A stretch of DNA of 7,459 bases, from contig DDSI01000124.1 in the NCBI GenBank assembly GCA_002343335.1, positions 2,297 to 9,755 of the forward strand, given 5' to 3'. Position numbers and translations under genes: made by a program. Of the stretch, positions 1-5,641 are shown piece after piece; position 1 is the stretch's first letter; each line of letters starts with the position of its first letter. Source of the stretch: Bacteriovoracaceae bacterium UBA2394. Its GTDB lineage: Bacteria; Bdellovibrionota; UBA2394. The notes below the pieces were generated by a model. That model was not told the origin of the DNA. It ran no database searches and saw only the letters and a list, made by a program, of their open reading frames with translations.

Positions 1-1
1 C

Positions 2-424
2 ACGGACGGAAATGTCACGCGTGCGTGGGGCATTCGGTTAGGGGGCGCTAATTCGAAGACTAAAATTGAACGCAATTATTTCTTAGATGATCAAAGTGCG
101 GATGCCGCTCCTCCTATTTGGATTAATATCAGCGGATTCTTCAATGAGAAATCCCTCGCAAGCAATCCTGTTCGAGGGTGGGGTCCGAATCGCCATCGTG
201 TGGATCGATATGATTCCAGCGGAAAAATGACCTCCTCCGCGATGATTACGCCTGCTCGACAGACCTGCTCGCTCACGCAGGACATGGCGATGAGCAAATA
301 TATGGGCGTGACAAAGCGAGGGTTTGAGACTTTCATCGCACGCGCGAGAACGTTGCAACGCGGAAGGTGGATACCGACCTACACCGCAGGTCCTGTGCTC
401 GATTTCGTGAAGGGCTGCTTCTAA
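2..424 (+). CDS. C-terminal part of an unrecognised protein (5' end outside the window)
   Basis: The reading frame is open from the left edge of the window to a TAA stop at 422-424, giving the last 140 residues of a longer protein. The internal GTG near position 200 has no claim to be the start, because the frame is open well upstream of it. I do not recognise the family. The fragment is soluble in character, with no membrane segment. It is rich in Gly, Asn, Arg and Trp, and carries two cysteines, one in QTCSLTQD and one in the last residues KGCF. Such a pair could form a disulphide in an exported protein, but this is only a guess. The ABC-F gene follows 30 bp later on the same strand, so the two may be co-transcribed. 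Open-frame length and codon usage like the neighbours support a real gene, not a chance frame. Confidence 0.6.
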   Translation, partial: TDGNVTRAWGIRLGGANSKTKIERNYFLDDQSADAAPPIWINISGFFNEKSLASNPVRGWGPNRHRVDRYDSSGKMTSSAMITPARQTCSLTQDMAMSKYMGVTKRGFETFIARARTLQRGRWIPTYTAGPVLDFVKGCF

Positions 425-443
425 AAAGGCTTAAAAAAGTGAT

Positions 444-447
444 AAGG
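444..447 (+). promoter_or_regulatory. Ribosome binding site deciding the TTG start of the ABC-F gene
   Basis: AAGG lies 7 nt before the TTG at 455. No ATG or GTG is available in frame between the upstream stop (443-445) and the conserved start of domain 1, so this weak site supports TTG initiation. Confidence 0.5.
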
Positions 448-454
448 CTTTGGT

Positions 455-2275
455 TTGGGAGTTATTCTTTCAGCCAAAGCCCTTACGCACCGATTTGATT
501 CGCGACCTCTTTTTCGCAATCTGCATTTTGGGGCCTCGGAAGGTGAGCGCCTTGGGCTGATCGGTCCAAACGGCGCAGGAAAATCCACACTGCTTCGAAT
601 TTTGGCCTCACAATTTGAACCGATGGAAGGTGAAGTCATCTTTTCGCGTGGACTGCGCGTTCGCTATCTCGACCAAGTCCCGACCTTCAGCGCAGAAGCC
701 ACAGTCCAATCCACGCTCTTGGAAAGTGCGTCAGAAATGGAAGATTGGGAAGCCTCACTCAAGGCGGATGAGTTGCTTTGGAAGTTGGATCTCAATCGCA
801 TGGGACTCACTCGGGAATCGAAAATCGATTCTCTCTCTGGTGGCTGGAAGAAACGTGTAGCGATTGCTCGGGAATTGATGGCCGAACCTGATCTTCTTTT
901 GATGGATGAGCCCACCAACCACTTGGATATCGAGGGAATTCTTTGGCTCGAGAATCTCATTCGCACTTCAAAATTCGCCACCATTACCATTACGCATGAT
1001 CGAGCCTTCTTGCAGGCCATCGCGACACGCATTTTAGAAATCGACCGACGATATCCAGACGGCCTGCTTAGCATAGAGGGGGATTACGCGAAGTTCTTGG
1101 AGACCAAAGCGGCACTTCTGGAAGCGCAAGAGAATCGCGAAACCATTCTACGTGGAAACCTGCGACGAGAGACCGAGTGGATCAAAGCCGGTGCTAAGGC
1201 GCGAACCACCAAACAACAAGCGCGCATTCATCGCCACGGCGAGCTTGCTGCGGAAGTGAAAGAGCTTTCGCAGCGAAATGTAAAGCGCACGGTGCAGATG
1301 GAATTTCAATCTGCGGAGAATCAGCCCAAAAGACTTTTGGAGGCGAAAAAAATCTCCAAAAAATATGGCGACTCCTTTCCGCTTTTTTCGAGCTTAGACG
1401 TGCTGCTGACACCCGGGAAACGCATCGGAATCATCGGAGACAATGGCGCGGGAAAGTCCACGCTCATCCGCGTGCTCCTCGGTGAGGAAGACGCCGACGG
1501 AGGGAAAATATTTCGATCAGATTCATTGAAAGTGGCTTACTTTGAACAAGGGAGGGAAAAATTGGATCCGGAAGTCTCGCTTTTGCGGACAATTTGTCCA
1601 TATGGCGATCAAGTGATTTTCCAGGGCCGAACGGTTCACGTGCGCAGTTACTTAGAACGATTTTTATTCTCCCAAAGTCAACTCGACCAAAATGTAGGAA
1701 GTCTCTCAGGTGGAGAGCAGAGCCGCGCTCTCATGGCCAAGCTCATGCTCACGGAAGCCAACTTGCTCGTGCTCGATGAGCCCACCAATGATTTGGATAT
1801 CCCCACTCTCAATTTTTTAGAGGAATGTTTGAAGGAATTCGAAGGGGCCATTTTAATGGTCTCGCATGATCGGTATTTCCTCGATCAAGTTTCAACCGAA
1901 ATTTTGGCATTTCCTGTGACGCCGGAAGCGCGAAAAAAGGGAGAGCTTCATACTTTCGCGGATCTCAGCCAGTGGACTTATTGGCATGAAGAGGAGCGCG
2001 AAAAGATGGAAGCTGTCGCCTCCCAGACCGGCTCAGCGAAGTCAGCGGTCGCACCCCCGCCCTCCCCTAAGCTGCGAGCGAATGATTCCAAAGAAGTTCA
2101 AAACCTGACCAAGAAGATTGATCGCGCTGAAAAGGAAATGGCTGAGCTGGAGGCCGAATGCTCTAAGCCAGAAATCGCCTCGGATTTAGAAAAACTGACG
2201 AAGCTCGGCATTAAGATGAAGACGCTCCAAGCCGAGATCGACCAGCTGTACGCCCGCTGGGAGATGCTCGAGTAA
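455..2275 (+). CDS. uup: ABC-F family ATPase, Uup-like, 606 aa
   Basis: This is a soluble protein with two ABC ATPase domains and no membrane segments, the ABC-F layout. Domain 1 shows Walker A GPNGAGKST (37-45), signature LSGG (127-130), Walker B LLLMDEP (147-153) and the H-loop His181. The linker arm (about 212-290) contains KARTTKQQARIHR, typical of the Uup branch. Domain 2 shows GDNGAGKST (328-336), LSGGEQ (417-422), LLVLDEP (437-443) and His471. After a Pro/Ala-rich linker (about 521-542), a charged coiled coil (about 543-606) matches the C-terminal domain of Uup, which in that family binds DNA or ribosomes. The length is close to the usual 620-640 residues. The start is TTG at 455: an in-frame stop lies at 443-445, the N-terminus aligns with the family, and AAGG at 444-447 sits 7 nt upstream. 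ABC-F proteins act on the ribosome; Uup is also linked to precise transposon excision. The symbol is by architecture only. Confidence 0.9.
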   Translation: MGVILSAKALTHRFDSRPLFRNLHFGASEGERLGLIGPNGAGKSTLLRILASQFEPMEGEVIFSRGLRVRYLDQVPTFSAEATVQSTLLESASEMEDWEASLKADELLWKLDLNRMGLTRESKIDSLSGGWKKRVAIARELMAEPDLLLMDEPTNHLDIEGILWLENLIRTSKFATITITHDRAFLQAIATRILEIDRRYPDGLLSIEGDYAKFLETKAALLEAQENRETILRGNLRRETEWIKAGAKARTTKQQARIHRHGELAAEVKELSQRNVKRTVQMEFQSAENQPKRLLEAKKISKKYGDSFPLFSSLDVLLTPGKRIGIIGDNGAGKSTLIRVLLGEEDADGGKIFRSDSLKVAYFEQGREKLDPEVSLLRTICPYGDQVIFQGRTVHVRSYLERFLFSQSQLDQNVGSLSGGEQSRALMAKLMLTEANLLVLDEPTNDLDIPTLNFLEECLKEFEGAILMVSHDRYFLDQVSTEILAFPVTPEARKKGELHTFADLSQWTYWHEEEREKMEAVASQTGSAKSAVAPPPSPKLRANDSKEVQNLTKKIDRAEKEMAELEAECSKPEIASDLEKLTKLGIKMKTLQAEIDQLYARWEMLE

Positions 2276-2404
2276 CGCATCTCCACCTTTGGTCAGGCTG
2301 TTCCGCCATTTTTTGATATTTACACATCGACAAGCTCCACACTTCCAGTAAAGGAAGGGCGTTCGAAACCCAAAAAATTAGAACTCTAAGCTTAAGGAGA
2401 ATAC
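2276..2404. other. Intergenic spacer of 129 bp with no identified gene
   Basis: This stretch separates the ABC-F gene from the exported-protein unit. It holds a T6 run at 2309-2314 preceded by only a 3-bp GGC/GCC stem, too weak to call a terminator. It also holds a 5-bp hairpin, CTTCC/GGAAG (2342-2346 and 2353-2357). The strongest element is AAGGAG at 2394-2399, the ribosome binding site of the next gene. A promoter for that gene probably lies here, but I find no hexamer pair that I trust. Confidence 0.5.
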
Positions 2405-2830
2405 ATGCTATTCGTTACCACCCTTGCAGCTACGGCGGCGGCTCTCGTTGGAGAACCTCAAATCGCCAAGGTGCCCACTCATTATTTAAAGTGCTCCGTC
2501 GAGGACACGCTAACCCCTGCTGAACAAACCCCTCAAATTGAGGCTCTCGCTCTAGAAAATCAGATCGAGGGAAAGATTGAACTGAAGAATATCTTCCAAC
2601 AGGACACAAAGAACATCGACATCATTGCCGAGTCTTCTATTTCAGGAGCGTCCTTGGAAATTTTTGACAATCTTGATGATCAAGATCCAAACACCTACGC
2701 CGGCGCGAGAAGCATGCGCCTGGTGAAAGAAATGAAGGGCGAAGATAAAGCCATGATCCTTTCATACATTCGAACGGGCGTTGTCGACATGTCGCTCAGA
2801 TGCTGGATCGACACGAAGGAAGGAAATTAA
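2405..2830 (+). CDS. Small exported protein of unknown function, two cysteines, 141 aa
   Basis: The ATG at 2405 has a near-perfect Shine-Dalgarno, AAGGAG (2394-2399), 5 nt upstream. The N-terminus LFVTTLAATAAALV is a hydrophobic export-type segment, although it lacks the usual Lys/Arg at the very start, so the signal peptide is likely but not certain. The mature part has just two cysteines, Cys30 in YLKCSVED and Cys133 in MSLRCWID, each inside a short beta-like strand at opposite ends of the domain. This suggests a disulphide closing a small beta fold in the periplasm or outside the cell. I do not recognise a family. The stop codon is 1 bp before the next gene, so the two form an operon. The protein exported from 3204-3647 shows the same spacing of its two cysteines and may be a distant relative. 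Confidence 0.8.
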   Translation: MLFVTTLAATAAALVGEPQIAKVPTHYLKCSVEDTLTPAEQTPQIEALALENQIEGKIELKNIFQQDTKNIDIIAESSISGASLEIFDNLDDQDPNTYAGARSMRLVKEMKGEDKAMILSYIRTGVVDMSLRCWIDTKEGN

Positions 2831-2831
2831 C

Positions 2832-3152
2832 ATGATGAAGTTTACTCAAAACGAATGGATTAAAATGATCGTGATTTTCTTTGTGACGATCACACTCTTT
2901 GGCGTGTCTGAGATTTTCGCAGCGCGTGGACCTCACATGCCGGAAGTGACGGAGAACTGCATCCGAAGGGCAAAGGAACGTCGCACGGGAAGCGAAATGC
3001 GATTTTGCATCGACTGTTGCAACGTGAATGGCGGACATCATGCTTGTATGCATGCATGCCACACTTCGATCGAAGGAAATTACCTTTCTCGATCAGGGTC
3101 GACTGGCGATGACGATTCGTCTGATGATCTTTATTCCGAATTGTCTCGATAA
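2832..3152 (+). CDS. Small exported cysteine-rich protein with acidic tail, 106 aa
   Basis: I place the start at ATG 2832, not further upstream: purine-rich AAGGAAGGAA (2816-2825) ends 6 nt before it, and the upstream gene stops at 2830. Residues 1-11 carry two Lys, residues 13-30 are a hydrophobic segment (IVIFFVTITLFGVSEIFA), and cleavage after Ala30 is plausible. The mature protein holds six cysteines: Cys43, Cys59, Cys62, Cys63, Cys72 and Cys76. They include two Cx3C pairs (CIDCC and CMHAC) eight residues apart, with four histidines around the second pair (69, 70, 75, 77). The tail (91-106) is acidic, GDDDSSDD. The pattern fits either a disulphide-locked helical hairpin in the periplasm or a metal site. 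I do not recognise a family. It is co-transcribed with 2405-2830 and followed by a terminator. Confidence 0.8.
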   Translation: MMKFTQNEWIKMIVIFFVTITLFGVSEIFAARGPHMPEVTENCIRRAKERRTGSEMRFCIDCCNVNGGHHACMHACHTSIEGNYLSRSGSTGDDDSSDDLYSELSR

Positions 3153-3170
3153 TTTGTGATGAAGCTCGAC

Positions 3171-3203
3171 GGGGTGGCGCGGTCTGCGTCACCCCTCATT
3201 TTT
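3171..3203 (+). terminator. Intrinsic terminator after the exported-protein operon
   Basis: Arms 3171-3180 (GGGGTGGCGC) and 3186-3195 (GCGTCACCCC) form a 10-bp stem with one G-U wobble and a 5-nt loop (GGTCT). TCATTTTT follows immediately. The T tract lies only on the plus-strand side, so it mainly stops transcription of the 2405-3152 unit. The stop codon of the convergent gene starts at the very next base. Confidence 0.8.
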
Positions 3204-3647
3204 CTATGGAGATTTCTTTTCTCTCCTGCAGCTTAACTTGATTTCGGGTTCCAAGCCGCCGTAGCCGCCATAAGCTCCCAAGGTGATCGGCTCTGAGAAT
3301 TTTTTTAAGTTGAAGGAAGTCGAGGCTAGAGGCTGCGCTACTTTTGCCTGCGATCCTAAAACGTCAACGGATTTGGTTTGATCGGCAATAAGAATTTGGG
3401 CTTCGCCATCCCTACTCACCATGATTCCCAAATTGAAAACGACCTTATTCTTACCGTCTCTCGTTTTTGTTTCCACGAAATGAGGGGCGTGAAAATCCAC
3501 AATTTGCTTCACGCGCCAATCCTCTTTGAACTTTCCATCCAACAGTACTTTGCATTCAAGATTGACGGGAATCACTTCAGGTTTCCTGCCACCTTCTGCC
3601 AACCCCTGTCCCCCTAATGCAATAACAACACAGAAAATAGCATTCAT
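3204..3647 (-). CDS. Small exported protein of unknown function, two cysteines, 147 aa
   Basis: The frame is open back to a GTG at 3713. I choose the ATG at 3647 because it places a hydrophobic export segment, MNAIFCVVIALGGQGLA, at the true N-terminus, with a plausible cleavage site after GLA. The longer form would put charged RRSRKSDD in front of that segment. The ribosome binding site is weak for either start. Besides one Cys in the signal segment, the mature part has Cys32 in VNLECKVLL and Cys140 in IKLSCRREKK, the latter 8 residues from the end. That is the same layout as in 2405-2830 (Cys30 and Cys133, also 8 residues from the end). A glycine-rich stretch, GAYGGYGGLEPE (124-135), precedes the last strand. 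No family is recognised; a periplasmic or secreted beta-rich domain is the best guess. Confidence 0.75.
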   Translation of the reverse strand: MNAIFCVVIALGGQGLAEGGRKPEVIPVNLECKVLLDGKFKEDWRVKQIVDFHAPHFVETKTRDGKNKVVFNLGIMVSRDGEAQILIADQTKSVDVLGSQAKVAQPLASTSFNLKKFSEPITLGAYGGYGGLEPEIKLSCRREKKSP

Positions 3648-3750
3648 CTCAATATCGTCCGACTTTCTCGACCGCCTGACAAAGAGAAACGAGTCAGACG
3701 AGGCGGACTGCACTGGTGAAAATCATTTCAAATAATTGTACTCGTGCAAC

Positions 3751-3771
3751 AAACAGTGCCCCGCACTGTTT
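3751..3771. terminator. Perfect 9-bp hairpin, possible terminator of the tRNA-Cys transcript
   Basis: AAACAGTGC (3751-3759) and GCACTGTTT (3763-3771) are perfect complements around a 3-nt loop. Read on the minus strand it lies about 50 nt past the tRNA and is followed by GTT, so the T tract is short. Read on the plus strand it runs into TTTT. It may act in either direction, or be an operator for the gene starting at 3647. Confidence 0.4.
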
Positions 3772-3781
3772 TGACCCCAAG

Positions 3782-3832
3782 GGGTGCCGCCTTAAATTTT
3801 CCCAAAAATTAGGAAAATTTAAGGCGGCACCC
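3782..3832. repeat. Perfect 21-bp inverted repeat that includes the 3' end of tRNA-Cys
   Basis: Arms 3782-3802 and 3812-3832 are exact reverse complements of 21 bases, separated by 9 bases (CAAAAATTA). The right arm holds the last 11 bases of the tRNA (3822-3832: part of the T stem, the acceptor 3' strand and the discriminator) plus 10 bases of downstream trailer. A tRNA precursor reaching position 3782 could fold this hairpin instead of the acceptor stem. There is no U tract after the hairpin on the minus strand, so it is not a standard terminator. Confidence 0.9.
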
Positions 3833-3892
3833 GGATTTGAACCGGGGATGAGGATTTTGCAGACCCTTGCCTTACCACTTGGCTATGCCGCC
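3822..3892 (-). tRNA. tRNA-Cys (anticodon GCA)
   Basis: On the minus strand the sequence folds as a 71-nt cloverleaf. The acceptor GGCGGCA (3892-3886) pairs with TGCCGCC (3829-3823). The D stem is GCC/GGC. The anticodon arm is AGGGT-CTGCAAA-ATCCT with anticodon GCA and one G-U pair. The T arm is CCCGG-TTCAAAT-CCGGG. The discriminator is U73 (position 3822), as expected for tRNA-Cys. The terminal CCA is not encoded and must be added after transcription. The gene starts 35 bp after the stop codon of the PilZ gene on the same strand, and a promoter candidate lies in that gap. Its 3' end is part of a perfect inverted repeat (3782-3832). Confidence 0.96.
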
Positions 3893-3902
3893 ACGAAGTT
3901 CC

Positions 3903-3931
3903 GTATTACACAGAACGGGCGGCTCGCTCAA
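3903..3931 (-). promoter_or_regulatory. Sigma70-type promoter candidate for tRNA-Cys
   Basis: On the minus strand TTGAGC (3931-3926) and TAATAC (3908-3903) are separated by 17 nt. This places the start of transcription near 3896, a few bases before the tRNA 5' end at 3892. The -35 overlaps the PilZ stop codon. The same -35 hexamer, TTGAGC, recurs upstream of the cyclase gene. Confidence 0.45.
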
Positions 3932-4263
3932 CCTTCTTCAGTATCGACTACAGAGACAATTCTTTCCCGATCAGCCTCTGACAAATCTAAAAATTGCGCT
4001 CCGAACCCCGCAGGCAAAGATCCGTAGGTGTTTTCCAAAGAATGACGAACCTCCCCCGTCACTTTGATCTTGTGACCATCGGGCAGTTCGAATTCCAAGA
4101 TCACTTGCGCTCCCAAGGGCGGAGGGAGAAGCGTCTGCGCGTAGAGCCCGCCTTCGCCCAACGTGGTCGTCAGACATGTTCGAGTCTCGGAATTATAAGT
4201 ATAGGCCACAGGCGTGACGACATCTTTTCGCAGATACCGTCTTTTTATGGTTGGTGGTTCCAT
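3928..4263 (-). CDS. Single-domain PilZ protein with degraded second ligand motif, 111 aa
   Basis: PilZ domains are cytosolic receptors for cyclic-di-GMP, using an RxxxR motif and a downstream (D/N)xSxxG motif. Here RxxxR is intact near the N-terminus (RRYLR, Arg8 to Arg12). The second motif, expected in the loop at residues 34-39, reads TLGEGG, so Asp/Asn is Thr34 and Ser is Gly36. The rest fits a PilZ beta barrel: the strand after GGL, VILEFELPDG, and the final GFGAQFLDLSEADRERI with a short helix. The protein may bind the ligand weakly or may act by protein contact. The ATG at 4263 has GAGG 4 nt upstream. The gene is divergent from the NYN nuclease, and the tRNA-Cys gene follows 35 bp downstream on the same strand. 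No output domain is attached. Confidence 0.85.
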   Translation of the reverse strand: MEPPTIKRRYLRKDVVTPVAYTYNSETRTCLTTTLGEGGLYAQTLLPPPLGAQVILEFELPDGHKIKVTGEVRHSLENTYGSLPAGFGAQFLDLSEADRERIVSVVDTEEG

Positions 4264-4274
4264 CCAACCTCAAG

Positions 4275-4302
4275 ATTAGACGGAAGTTTTCGCTTCTGTC
4301 AT
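4275..4302 (-). promoter_or_regulatory. Promoter candidate for the PilZ gene at 3928-4263
   Basis: On the minus strand ATGACA (4302-4297) and TCTAAT (4280-4275) each match five of six sigma70 consensus bases, with a 16-nt spacer. The predicted start near 4268 leaves a leader of only about 5 nt and would cut into the GAGG ribosome binding site. Either the leader is extremely short or this pair is a coincidence in the 49-bp divergent spacer. Confidence 0.35.
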
Positions 4303-4312
4303 CATCAGAACA

Positions 4313-4843
4313 ATGCCTCATCTGCTGATCGACGGTTACAACCTCTTGTACGTCCTCGCGAAAGGCCCCATTCTTTCTCTTCAAAAAAGTCGAGAAGCGT
4401 TGCTCACGCAACTTAATCGCTACCAAGGACTAAAGCCAGGCGTTGAAATTTGCGTCGTCTTTGATTCCACGTACGAGAATCATGTGGATTTTCAACGAGA
4501 CAAATTCGGAGCGATCGAAATTGTTTACACTCGCAGCAATCAAAGTGCGGATGACTACATTCACGAAGAATGCTCGAAGCATCCTTCGCACTACGTGGTG
4601 GTGAGCAACGATCATCAGGTTCAACTCTCGGCAGAGAATTTCTCAAGTCTTGCGATCAGTGCGGATGAATTTGCCAGAAAACTTCCGAATAAAAATGAGG
4701 TGACGGCAAAGGAGAATCCGTATTTGGAAGATAAGGAAGACAAGGGACCGCTTTATCCAAAAGTTTCGACCAAAAAGAAGGGTTCATCGAAGAAACTTCC
4801 CAAGCGAGAACGACGCAAGGCGAATCAATTGAAAAATCTATAG
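4313..4843 (+). CDS. NYN-domain ribonuclease of the YacP/Rae1 type, 176 aa
   Basis: The N-terminus LLIDGYNLLYVL (4-15) is the hallmark of the YacP-like NYN nuclease family (PIN-like fold), whose Bacillus member Rae1 cuts mRNA on the ribosome. Acidic residues expected in the metal site are visible: Asp7 with Asn10, Asp51 in VVFDST, Asp80/Asp81 in QSADDYI, and Asp100 in VVSNDHQV. The family order VVFD, then SADD, then VSND is preserved. The nuclease core ends near residue 123. The tail (about 140-176) is strongly basic (KKKGSSKKLPKRERRK) and probably disordered, suited to RNA or ribosome contact. The ATG at 4313 is fixed by the conserved DGYN, but no clear Shine-Dalgarno precedes it. The gene is divergent from PilZ and ends 12 bp from the convergent M23 gene. 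Its target in this organism is unknown. Confidence 0.85.
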   Translation: MPHLLIDGYNLLYVLAKGPILSLQKSREALLTQLNRYQGLKPGVEICVVFDSTYENHVDFQRDKFGAIEIVYTRSNQSADDYIHEECSKHPSHYVVVSNDHQVQLSAENFSSLAISADEFARKLPNKNEVTAKENPYLEDKEDKGPLYPKVSTKKKGSSKKLPKRERRKANQLKNL

Positions 4844-4855
4844 GCTCATCCCGCT

Positions 4856-5632
4856 TTACCGAACAGGCGTGGACATTGGGCTACCTTCAAAGTCGTATTG
4901 CAACGGGTTGACGGGAGAACCATCTCGTCGAAGTTCCAAATGCACATGGGGCGCTCGGGCGTGGCCCGTCTTTCCAACGGCTGCAAGCACTTCGCCACGC
5001 TCGACTTCGTCGCCGACCGATTTAAAATTTTTAAAGTTATGAGCGTAAACACTCGAAACGCCGTTGCCGTGATATACGACGACCGTGTTTCCGTAGCCGC
5101 GAATCGTTCCATTGAAGACGATTCTTCCTCGACCAATGGCCCGAATGGGAGAACCGAGCTTACTAGTAATGTCGAGGCCCTCATGGAGTTTTCCCCCACG
5201 AATCCCAAAACCAGAGGTCAGCTTTCCCTCGCGAACGGGCCACAACAAATCTTTGGTAAACGCTTCTCGAGGAAAGGACTTGCGATGCTCATTCCAAGGT
5301 AATTCCGAAATATCTTTGTCTTCAGATTTTTTTGTCATCGCGCCCTTCGGCATATCGATGACAGATTGTTCTCTTTCAATGGCTGCGTAATCCTCAAATT
5401 CCGCCCGACGATCGACAATCATCTCCTTGGGATTGATTCGAGAAGAGGGGCGCTCCTCAGGCACATAGTCTGTTTCGTTTTCGGTATTTAAATCTCGAAA
5501 AAAATTCGTGCGCGCTTCTGCGCGACTGCCCGAAACCCAAGGCGCTGTGTTTTGACCGGGAGCATGACCTTCTTGCCAAGGCGCTTGCCACGAAACAACG
5601 ACGATCGACAGAAAACCCGAAATGATCAGCAT
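4856..5632 (-). CDS. Exported M23 family (lysostaphin-type) peptidoglycan endopeptidase, 258 aa
   Basis: M23 peptidases are zinc enzymes that cut peptide cross-links of peptidoglycan in the periplasm. The C-terminal domain (about 131-245) has the complete site: His150 and Asp154 in GFGIRGGKLHEGLD, His198 in VYAHNF, and His229/His231 in APHVHLEL. The expected glycine-rich GRGRIVFNG strand lies between them. An active enzyme is therefore likely, not one of the degenerate activator type. The N-terminus MLIISGFLSIVVVSW is hydrophobic and is either a signal peptide or a membrane anchor; there is no lipobox Cys. Residues 20-125 are a charged, low-complexity spacer. The ATG at 5632 follows the stop of the PilZ gene by 9 bp, with AGGGG only 1 nt before it, so initiation probably depends on coupling to PilZ. 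The ORF is in the same frame as PilZ. Confidence 0.9.
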   Translation of the reverse strand: MLIISGFLSIVVVSWQAPWQEGHAPGQNTAPWVSGSRAEARTNFFRDLNTENETDYVPEERPSSRINPKEMIVDRRAEFEDYAAIEREQSVIDMPKGAMTKKSEDKDISELPWNEHRKSFPREAFTKDLLWPVREGKLTSGFGIRGGKLHEGLDITSKLGSPIRAIGRGRIVFNGTIRGYGNTVVVYHGNGVSSVYAHNFKNFKSVGDEVERGEVLAAVGKTGHARAPHVHLELRRDGSPVNPLQYDFEGSPMSTPVR

Positions 5633-5641
5633 GCCCCTATT

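Noticed and set aside
90..104. 15-base match to 4539-4553 (ATCAAAGTGCGGATG)
   Set aside because: Both copies encode the short peptide QSAD in otherwise unrelated genes. Shared codon preference or chance explains it, and the match does not extend.
2291..2314. Terminator after the ABC-F gene at the T6 run
   Set aside because: The stem before the T run is only 3 bp (GGC/GCC), too weak to support.
2357..2371. GGGCGTTCGAAACCC resembling a tRNA T arm
   Set aside because: The flanking stem does not pair properly and there is no acceptor, D or anticodon arm nearby.
2781..2831. Longer form of the cysteine-rich protein starting inside the upstream gene
   Set aside because: The ATG at 2832 has a strong purine-rich site at the right distance and puts the signal peptide at the N-terminus.
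3648..3713. Longer form of the 3204-3647 protein from GTG 3713
   Set aside because: It would place 22 charged residues before an evident export segment and has no ribosome binding site.
3782..3832. Integrase attachment site at the tRNA 3' end
   Set aside because: Attachment duplications are direct repeats flanking an element. Here the copy is inverted, 9 bp away, and no integrase is in view.
3716..4027. Plus-strand open frame of 103 codons across the tRNA and the PilZ 3' end
   Set aside because: It runs antisense through the tRNA-Cys gene and the PilZ coding sequence. It has no domain signature and is a shadow.
3994..4416. Plus-strand open frame of 140 codons opposite the PilZ gene
   Set aside because: It is antisense to a well-supported PilZ domain, overlaps the NYN gene in another frame, and its composition is unlike a folded protein.
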